From assembly GCF_001680005.1 (NCBI RefSeq), contig NC_033567.1, positions 2,108,001-2,172,000 of the forward strand: 64,000 nt of DNA, given 5' to 3'. Position 1 is the stretch's first letter; each line of letters opens with the position of its first letter. The notes under the pieces are model-generated. The model did no database searches. It had not been told where the DNA came from and saw nothing but the letters and a program-made list of their open reading frames with translations. The DNA comes from Plasmodium coatneyi. Lineage: Eukaryota > Apicomplexa > Aconoidasida > Haemosporida > Plasmodiidae. Position numbers and translations under genes: made by a program. This document shows, in pieces, positions 57,601 to 64,000 of the stretch.

Positions 57601-58184
57601 GCACTGATGGTCGAAAAGGACAAGCGCGAGTGCAAAGTAGCACCGTGAGAGGTCCTAATAGGTACGTACAAATGCACGCGCACAAATGGTGATGTATAAC
57701 AACGGGGTGAAAAATAAAGAAAAAAAGAAAATATTACAAAAGAAAAGAATTCCCCTCGGACAAAAAAAAAAAAAAAAGGGAACTACGTATAAGGGGCAGC
57801 GCTGTGCTACAACCTTCTTCGCAAAAAATTGTGGCACCTTTACAGTATTTAATAAATGCACAAAAAGGTGAGCTTTTCTTTTTAAAGTAAATTATTCTCT
57901 GCTCCTAATAACTGTAGGCATAAATAAATAAAACGGGGGGGACAAATGCGTATAAAGCAGAATTACATGCCCCAAATTATATACATAAAAACGTACAAAA
58001 CGGGAAAACTAGTGGGCCTTGATGTACACACATAGTAACTAATTATCCACTAAGTTGTGGAAAATCCACGGAGAGAATTAAAAAAGGAATGTTCTGGAGA
58101 AAAAGGGCAAAATGGGCATGCTGCTCTTTTAGCCATTTTTTTCGCTATTTTTTTTTTTTTTTTTTTTTTTTCCAGCTAGCCATT
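54647..58184. other. Long intergenic region, 3.5 kb
   Basis: Upstream of the low-complexity gene and downstream of ATCase. It contains A26 at 55568-55593, A19 near 55943-55961 and T24 at 58148-58171. Frames are short and no splice-supported gene was found. It may hold a non-coding transcript, but nothing shows one. Confidence 0.5.
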
Positions 58185-59795
58185 TTACGAAAAAATGAGA
58201 TACAACAGGGCCATCCTCACATACAACCCGTTCTCGGCCTGCAAAAAGTACACACTTTTGGGACTGTTATCAACTTCGACCTTTATTTCGTTAACCCTGG
58301 GAAGGGGATGCAGGACCTGCAAAAGGGTAAAGAAATATGTCAAAAAGGTGAAATATTTCAATGAGCCGAAAATATACATCTTATATGACATCTTAATGCG
58401 CATGAACAGGGTAGCTTTACAAAAGGCACGCCCAATTTTGACACCGCTTAAAAGGCAGCAATTTCCTTTTTTTTTTCGAGACGCTCCTTGTGTTTCGCTT
58501 TGAATTTTTTCAAAACTCAAATAAATGTAATCGCCTTTAACAAACGCGTGCGAAAGGAAACGAATTTACACACCTTTGCATCCATCCTGGTATTCTTCAA
58601 AACGTTGTTATCCAGAATGAAGGCGTCCTTATATACATTGTACTCGTTCAAATCCGTAAACCTTTCCTTCTGTATGCGCGTCATGTATATCACATGCGCG
58701 TCTTTTATTCCTTTCTCCAAATTGTCATATTTTCTGATAGAATTTTCATTGTAGAAATTATTCCTTTTCAAATTGTTCGTTATAATGTGGACAATATTTT
58801 CTGGAATGTCCAGCGATTTGCATGATATAAAATTAAAATTGACATTATATCTGCTAAGTAATTTACTAAGTGAGTGGACAGTCCTTCCATTTTTTAAATC
58901 TCCAACAAAGGCGACGTTTATTTTTTGGTTTATGTCTCTTTCCAAAATGTGTGGGAAGAAGTTGTATATGGTGTAGAAGTCTAGGAGTGACTGAGTTGGG
59001 TGTTCCCCTGTGCCATTTCCCGCGTTGATGATTGGCTTGTCCGACGAGGCGACGGCCAGGTCCACATTATTCTGTCGAAAATGGGAATAATGGATTATTC
59101 ATGAGTAGGCATGCAAATGGGTACAAATTGTATCGGTGGAAAAAATTCGCATAACTGGAGCAACATAGCGTGATGCTCAAAGTCGGCGTATCGTCAACAA
59201 GGGTAGCAACCATACGCGGTCGTTTCCTTTTAGCCATCGTTTGCGTTTATACACAAACCGGCCAAAACAAATCGGCTCTCCAAAAATAGCACCACACCCC
59301 ACTTACATTCGAGGGATCCCGGTATATAATCCCGTCCACGTATTTGGCCAAGATGGTAAACGCGTCCTGGACAGTTTCCCCCTTGTAAAACGACGTGGAA
59401 TTCATGTCCGTAATATTTATCATCTTCGAGCCGAGCCTCAAAATTGCTGAGTCGAAGGAACATCTCGTTCTTGTACTAGGCTCCAGGAAGATACTACAGA
59501 AAACTTTATTGTCCAGGAATTTCGTGTCCTCTTTATTTTTTAACAAAGACTCAAACTTCTTCGCGGTGAACAAAATGACTAACAGTTCCTCATGACTTAT
59601 GTCATCGATATTTATTACATTCTTAAGTTTCATTCGTTGCGCAATTAAATCAAAATCGATTTTGTACTTGATGTTCAGCTCTCCTTTTCTATCGATGATT
59701 AATTCCTTTTTTCTCGTACCTACAATTATATGTGCTAGAACCACAGCCAATAAAAGCGTGAACGCTAAAGCCAGCGGGCCAAATATTTCTATCAT
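58185..59795 (-). CDS. ATC: Aspartate carbamoyltransferase (ATCase)
   Basis: Three exons, 59795-59307, 59071-58574 and 58316-58185, all phase 0, encode 372 residues, close to the ~375 of P. falciparum. The start MIEIF is the first ATG in frame. Residues ~5-26 are hydrophobic (GPLALAFTLLLAVVLAHIIV), an anchor or targeting segment before the catalytic fold. The carbamoyl-phosphate motif STRTR is at 107-111, HPTQ at 187-190 and HPLPR at 332-336, each in its expected order. The C-terminus ends VRMALLYLIFS. The enzyme condenses carbamoyl phosphate with aspartate, the second step of de novo pyrimidine synthesis, and acts as a trimer. Malaria parasites cannot salvage pyrimidines, so it is expected to be essential. 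It is a stand-alone enzyme, not fused as in the animal CAD protein. Confidence 0.95.
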
Positions 59796-61092
59796 TTTTT
59801 CACGCGCAGCAGAAATAAAAGAAATAAGATACAAAGTTGGAAAGGGAAGAAAAAATGACAAGTAAGCACAATTTTAGTGACTTGGCAACATTCACTTAAC
59901 GCCAATATTAAACTTCCACAGAGCTAACGTGCGAGGGAGATTGAACAATCTTTTTTTTTTTTTTTTTAACTATGCTTAACTGGCAAAAATATAGACATTA
60001 TTAATTATTGCTCCCAAAGGATGCACAAAATATAGAGGTATAACTTAATTACGGGAAATGTATTCAAAAAATAAACGACAAATTCTAGTCAGCATAAACT
60101 CTCAGAATACGTGATGACAGTCGTCCGGCAGTGATTTTATTCTGTGGCATCCATGCCTGGAACACAAAGGGAAGGGCTAACCATTTGAGAACAAATAGGC
60201 ACAGGAAAAAAAAAAAAAAAAAAAAAACGAGTTATGTAACAAAGCAGCAAAGTAACAACACTTAGAAGGAAATTGTAAAAATCACTGTTGGCGCATTTAA
60301 GTCATTCTCTGTATTCACTTCCATGTGCGTGCTTTTTCACCAATGGGGTGCTTTGGAAATATACGCAAAGTGTGAGCCCCGGTTCACCGGGCATATGTGA
60401 CCATACCGGATTTACGCTGCCCACAAAAGGTGCTATAACGAACGGGTGAGAGATTGAACCGAAGTTGTCAATTCGGGTTTTATCCCACTAGCTATTTTCC
60501 ATATTATACATATTTTTTTTAATTAGTGAACACCGGGATGGGGACAACTTTATTGAAAAAAGCGCGAAGGGGAAGCCAAAAGGTAGGCCAAAAAAGAAAA
60601 TCCTCCCTAGCCCACGCAACTATGCGGCTTCACACAATATAAGAACGTGAGCACCTTTCGCTCGGCCCACGTTCGGTGATGATTTTTTTCTTTTTTCATT
60701 TTCATTTAATTTTATCGTGTAGGTATGGTGCTTACGTCGCGCCTTCATTATATCTGCAAAGGAATCGTCCCTCGTTTAGGGCCACCTCTCCCTAAATAAA
60801 AAAAAAAAAACAAAGGGAGCACTTGTTCCAACATGTAAAGGCGTCCGTTTTCGACCATCGAAACAGTAGCCGTCCTTTTTGTACGCCCCCTTTGCTGCAA
60901 CGCAGTAAAAAGGTAAGGGGACACATCGGCATACGCATGTGACGTGGCCGTACTGCGAAATATGCTGGGCACCTTGGAAGCGAGCCAAAAATTAGACACT
61001 GTAATAATTTCAAGGGCGTTCCTTTTAAGAGAAATATGAACACATAACGGTAGAGCCATAAAGACACCATTACAACGTCAAAGAAGGAGAAA
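59796..61092. other. Divergent promoter region
   Basis: About 1.3 kb between ATCase (-) and the RINT1-like gene (+). It contains T18 near 59951-59967 and A22 near 60207-60228. No coding evidence. Confidence 0.5.
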
Positions 61093-64000
61093 ATGTTCAT
61101 AGCAAGTTACTTCGATCGGAGGGACAGACTGCACGAGAAGAAGGAGCACAAAGTAAACAATGAGGAAGAGAAAAGGAATAAAATAGAGAATATTTTAAAA
61201 AACGCCCTACATTCATATAAGGGAAGAGAGGCAACAAGTAACAGAAGGGACGAAAAGGAGGAAATAAAAAAAATCCTGTTAGAATTCCTAAAGAGGAAGT
61301 TAAAGAAAACAAAAAGGAGGAATATCATTAAAGGGTATCCCCCAGATTATTATCAAAATAGTAATAGCAACCTTCCTGCAGAAGAAAATTCGCTTGATGA
61401 ATTCACCAGTGATAGCGAAATAGAAACCACAATAAAGGAAAATAAAAATATAAAAAATTGCGCAGAAAAAATAACTCTATTAAGTACTATCTTAAAACAT
61501 GACAAGTTAAAAGATATGAACATACAGGAGGTCTATAGAAAAATAGACACATACATTGGTGAGAGTCAAAACGATATTAAGCAGATAAACGGAAAATTGG
61601 AAAATAATGCAGAGAAAGAATTAAGGATAGGGAGGGACAATCTGTCCAAGTTGTACTCCATCAAAACAGAGTTGGCAAAAAATAAAATTTTGCAAACAGA
61701 AACGGAAGGAAGTTGTAATGCCATTGAACATATGATAAGCGAAATGAAAATGATACAAAAATTGGCCAAGCAGAAGGAGTACATTGTAATTTTAAAAAAT
61801 AGCTTAATCAGACTTGATTACGCAAAGAAATGTGCAGTCAGCAGAAATTACGACGAAACGTTAAGTATAATTTTGGACATTACTAGGAAATTTCACTTAT
61901 TTAAAAAAAATGGAAAGGAACAAATTGCTAAGGGGATTCAATTTTTTCTCCCCATACTAACAGAATATTACATGAGTAGAACCCAGTTCCTACTCTCCAG
62001 TATTTCGTGGGGTAATAACATTTCCAACGTTTTAACCAACGAGCTGGAACAACTACTAAACGATTTTACTGACGGGGATGATGAGTATTCAATTATCGTT
62101 GAGGAGGAGTTTCCCACCAGCACGGAGAAACGATCATCTACAGGTGGAACCCCGAACGAGTATACCACCGAAACGAATGGCAGTAACACCGCTTTATGGA
62201 ATAACCATAGTGGGGATAAAGGCAAATCGCTCCAGGAAAAAATTAAAAGTGCCGTCATCTTCGAAAGTGCGTATATTTCCCTTCTTCAAAAGGAAAGCCA
62301 AGAATTTGTGCACACACTAATTAGCTGGAATTTGATGGAAAAAATTGACGACTATTTAAAGGGGGAAAAAAACAGGGGAGAGAATTTTTCCCATCATAGA
62401 TGTGATTGCCCCGTTAAATTTATCGATCAAATGGCTAGCTGCATAATCACATTTTTTAGGTCCTTTTTCCAAAATGAGGAAAGCCCCCTTTTCAAAATTG
62501 ACAAACCGGAATGGGGACTGAAGTACCTGTTCTACCAGTGCGTGATTAGCAACACAATATTGAAGACGTTCCTAAGGTTCGTCTATGAGGGGGACTTTAA
62601 GGGCAGCGTGGTGCTGGGCCAGGCCTTGCACGATGCGTTCATGTGCAGTGGTCAGGGTGGCAATGAACATAATGATGTACACCGTGGTAGCCACTCCTAT
62701 GATGACCTGCCAATTGCGCAGGGGTTAAGCAACCCAGAGGTTGACCCTCCCACATCAGGAGGCGTTTACTTTACCTCTGAGGATAGCCAGCACGATGAAG
62801 ATAAGACAGATGTAAAAAGCCTTTTCAGCACGTACAGCATGATGAGCAGCGAGCAGAAGGAGAGCATCCTGTACGACATAACGAACTGCGAACAGGTCAT
62901 AAGGAATCTGAATTTTAAAATAATCAATGAGTGCAGGTTGTATATACTGAGTCGATGCGCCTACTTCATCCAGCTGTACCATGTGGAAGAAAATAAGGGT
63001 GAAATAAAAAAGGCATTTTTAAATTTCATACACCATGTTCTGATGCTTTACAAGAAATGGATGCTATATGACGAGGTCAACTGCAAGCATTTGCTGGACG
63101 ACTTTCTGAACAACACTTTTGTGCGCGTGTTAGATGTGGAAAGGTTCGCACCGGGCGGGGAAAAGAAAGTAACCAGCGGCAGCCATGACGCAGATGCGGA
63201 TGTAATTACAAGTGCAGTTTCTGATGTAGCTACCGGTGCAGGTACCACTACAAGTGCGTACGAATCAAACCAGCGCAGCATACAGGAACTGCTCAAAGCA
63301 AGGGCGGACGGGCCCAGCGAGGTGAAAGGGGTCCACATGAGAAACTTCTTCCTACTAATCGAAAAGGAATTCCTCGTTGATATTTTGAAAGACATGGCCG
63401 TCAACAACTGCTGCGTGAAGTTGAAGAATAAAATTATTCTGGAGGAGGCCGACTGCGTCAGTGAGTATGTCCACATTTTTATAGAGTTGCTGAAGAAGGT
63501 GACGAGGAGAATGGATCTCTTTCATCATGCTGAGGGTGGGGGAAGCAGCACCCACGATGGAGGCTACACTCCCCGCTGTGACCGCTTCGTGGAAAAGTAC
63601 CTCCAGCAGGTTGTGAAGGAGCTACTTCTCATCGTGAAGGACGAATTTAGACACCACTGGAACAGCATAAACGATCTGATAGGCGAATGCAGCAGCACGT
63701 GTCTGCTTTACGTGTCCTTCTGCTCGATAAACAAATTCCTCGCCAATTTCCAATACAAGAAATATTTGCAAGAAACCATTTCGAGCTTCAATCAATTGGA
63801 AAAAAAAATGATGAATAATTTTCTAGACGCATTTTACCATTTCATTTCTATCAGAATATATAATTTCTTCTCAACGAATAATATTTTTCATGAGTATATC
63901 CTGAGCAATCTTTTTAAGATGAAAAAATGCCTCCCAGGTGATCTCTTCCAAAATTTGTGCGGCAGGATATTGCAGAAATTAGACTCCAAAATTTTATCTT
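61093..64000 (+). CDS. RINT1/TIP20-like tethering protein candidate, 3' end outside window
   Basis: A continuous open frame from ATG 61093 (MFIASYFDRRDRLHEKKEHK) to the window edge, about 969 codons, without a stop. The N-terminus is basic and coiled-coil-like, with a heptad region near residues 155-215. Then comes a helical repeat-like block, YIVILKNSLIRLDYAKKCAV, followed by YDETLSIILDITRKFHLFKK and YMSRTQFLLSSISWGN. This order (LxxLxxA helix, partner helix, then a W-containing start of the large helical domain) is reminiscent of RINT1/Tip20/Dsl1-type vesicle tethers that act in Golgi-to-ER retrieval. Hydrophilic inserts (near 62650-62790 and 63160-63280) are typical Plasmodium additions. 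Assignment is inferred from pattern only; an exocyst or COG subunit is an alternative. Confidence 0.6.
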   Translation, partial: MFIASYFDRRDRLHEKKEHKVNNEEEKRNKIENILKNALHSYKGREATSNRRDEKEEIKKILLEFLKRKLKKTKRRNIIKGYPPDYYQNSNSNLPAEENSLDEFTSDSEIETTIKENKNIKNCAEKITLLSTILKHDKLKDMNIQEVYRKIDTYIGESQNDIKQINGKLENNAEKELRIGRDNLSKLYSIKTELAKNKILQTETEGSCNAIEHMISEMKMIQKLAKQKEYIVILKNSLIRLDYAKKCAVSRNYDETLSIILDITRKFHLFKKNGKEQIAKGIQFFLPILTEYYMSRTQFLLSSISWGNNISNVLTNELEQLLNDFTDGDDEYSIIVEEEFPTSTEKRSSTGGTPNEYTTETNGSNTALWNNHSGDKGKSLQEKIKSAVIFESAYISLLQKESQEFVHTLISWNLMEKIDDYLKGEKNRGENFSHHRCDCPVKFIDQMASCIITFFRSFFQNEESPLFKIDKPEWGLKYLFYQCVISNTILKTFLRFVYEGDFKGSVVLGQALHDAFMCSGQGGNEHNDVHRGSHSYDDLPIAQGLSNPEVDPPTSGGVYFTSEDSQHDEDKTDVKSLFSTYSMMSSEQKESILYDITNCEQVIRNLNFKIINECRLYILSRCAYFIQLYHVEENKGEIKKAFLNFIHHVLMLYKKWMLYDEVNCKHLLDDFLNNTFVRVLDVERFAPGGEKKVTSGSHDADADVITSAVSDVATGAGTTTSAYESNQRSIQELLKARADGPSEVKGVHMRNFFLLIEKEFLVDILKDMAVNNCCVKLKNKIILEEADCVSEYVHIFIELLKKVTRRMDLFHHAEGGGSSTHDGGYTPRCDRFVEKYLQQVVKELLLIVKDEFRHHWNSINDLIGECSSTCLLYVSFCSINKFLANFQYKKYLQETISSFNQLEKKMMNNFLDAFYHFISIRIYNFFSTNNIFHEYILSNLFKMKKCLPGDLFQNLCGRILQKLDSKILS

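Noticed and set aside
1..64000. tRNA, rRNA or CRISPR features
   Set aside because: I looked for T-loop motifs such as GGTTCGAATCC and regular spacer arrays and saw none. CRISPR is not expected in this eukaryote.

Overview
The window is nuclear DNA from a malaria parasite (Plasmodium) of the vivax/simian clade. The evidence is short genes with many small GT-AG introns, dense poly(dA:dT) tracts of up to 30 bases, moderately GC-rich exons with Lys/Asn/Glu-rich low complexity, and a PIR-family gene at the left edge. That PIR gene lies beside TTCCTTCC / GGTGGTAGGTGG minisatellites of the kind I associate with the SICAvar/KIR loci of P. knowlesi and P. coatneyi. The species call is inference.

Layout. 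1-2.6 kb: a multi-exon PIR/KIR-like variant antigen gene (minus) with its minisatellite intron. 2.6-6.5 kb: AT-rich accessory DNA with a doubtful lineage-specific gene. From 6.5 kb on is conserved core: MOG1 (+), SEC61-alpha (-), dynamitin-like (+), SPC25 in seven exons (+), a large F-box-like beta-propeller candidate (-), a small two-exon candidate (+), mitochondrial NADP-isocitrate dehydrogenase (+), a conserved unknown (-), a UBE2W-like E2 with a secretory/plastid leader (-), a doubtful small gene (+), a large acidic Mrc1/claspin-like nuclear protein (+), an unknown 139-aa protein in four exons (+), a mitochondrial-type rhomboid protease (ROM6-like, +), an unknown 104-aa protein (-), the PTEX thioredoxin TRX2 (+), an 11-exon Cys/His-rich protein (-), a very long low-complexity protein (-), aspartate carbamoyltransferase (-) and the first ~970 codons of a RINT1/TIP20-like protein (+) that runs off the right edge. 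From memory, SEC61-alpha, IDH, sUBC, ROM6, TRX2 and ATCase sit close together on P. falciparum chromosome 13, so this looks like the syntenic block joined to a variant-antigen locus.

The neighbours do not form one pathway. They cover ER translocation, kinetochore, dynein, mitochondrion, plastid import, pyrimidine synthesis and protein export. Several genes are invisible as single open frames and were assembled here from splice sites with matching phases (SPC25, TRX2, the Cys/His-rich gene, the 139-aa and 104-aa genes, the first exon of SEC61-alpha). Two large genes are each broken by one base at a 22-23 base homopolymer, which suggests run-length error or real instability.

The most unusual observation is in the PIR protein: its extracellular stalk has a short collagen-like stretch followed by four tandem heptads resembling the repeat of the mammalian giant protein AHNAK. 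This is a candidate for host-sequence mimicry.
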